64,000 nucleotides of DNA from a bacterium. GTDB taxonomy: Bacteria > SM23-81 > DAOVCL01. Every line of letters begins with the position of its first letter. The stretch's first letter is position 1. The stretch lies in contig JAOZPP010000004.1 in NCBI GenBank assembly GCA_029932675.1, positions 17,367 through 81,366 of the forward strand, read 5' to 3'. Of the stretch, positions 63,972 through 64,000 are shown piece after piece. Under the pieces are notes generated by a model, which was given only the letters and a program-made list of their open reading frames with translations, did no database searches and was not told where the DNA came from. The translations under genes and the position numbers were made by a program.

Positions 63972-64000
63972 TTAAGTCGGCAAAAGCAAGGGGTGGCCGC

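Overview
The window looks like chromosome of an uncultured, Gram-negative-type bacterium of the FCB superphylum or a related candidate phylum. Two secreted proteins (8605-11091 and 11243-12844) end in a type IX secretion (T9SS) C-terminal sorting domain of the N-P-F-N type, and three proteins look like exported envelope or lipoproteins. Core genes are bacterial (NAD-dependent LigA, RNase Y, DXP isoprenoid pathway). TTG and GTG starts are common. A phylum cannot be fixed from the sequence alone. No rRNA, tRNA or CRISPR array was seen.

Layout. 1-3435: end of a UspA gene, then ligA, a small charged protein and a flavin reductase on the minus strand. 3436-4535: 1.1 kb without a gene, rich in palindromes, with a diverged repeat, a probable structured RNA with its own promoter, and a tandem repeat. 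4536-12844: a regulatory and surface block, made of an exported small peptide gene, a TPR-GAF-sigma54 activator ten bases behind it, a candidate sigma54 promoter with a folded leader and a 58-aa protein, a giant beta-propeller surface protein and a subtilisin-like protein whose catalytic Asp is Glu. 13057-31149: dense housekeeping run on the plus strand: rpmA-elbB, hup, thrS-infC-rpmI-rplT-pheS, pheT-coiled coil-zapA, a probable 6S RNA, then rny-ymdB-folD-xseA-xseB-ispA-dxs and a GlcD-like oxidase. infC starts at AUA.

31149-44600 is a visibly A+T-richer defence island: RadC-N-domain protein plus a 1160-aa restriction-methylase, a PIN-type toxin/UPF0175 antitoxin pair, a DUF1016 nuclease, a DUF2851 C-terminal-half protein and a PLD-SNF2 helicase, a second identical toxin/antitoxin copy, and an AlbA_2/ATPase protein. 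The modules are separated by broken copies of the 3' end of the methylase gene, and the toxin-antitoxin module is an exact 811-bp direct repeat. This is the most unusual structure in the window: an island that appears to grow and shrink through recombination at a portable methylase tail.

44746-61645: asnA; a minus-strand operon of PfkB kinase, TldD, TldE and a DUF192 lipoprotein; hutU; an antiporter/EIIA/PII-like operon; ssb-NUDIX; a HEAT-repeat/DUF2914 pair; and a plus-strand operon for split NAD synthetase and RsmI, then a lipoprotein of the endonuclease/exonuclease/phosphatase fold. 61709-63608 is a complete group II intron next to an IS110-like transposase remnant.

Two candidates for undescribed biology stand out: (a) the exported peptide/TPR-sigma54 activator/sigma54 promoter cluster, which could be a peptide-sensing circuit, and (b) the tail-bounded defence island with the DUF1016-DUF2851-PLD/SNF2 gene group. 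Both are inferences from layout and domains.
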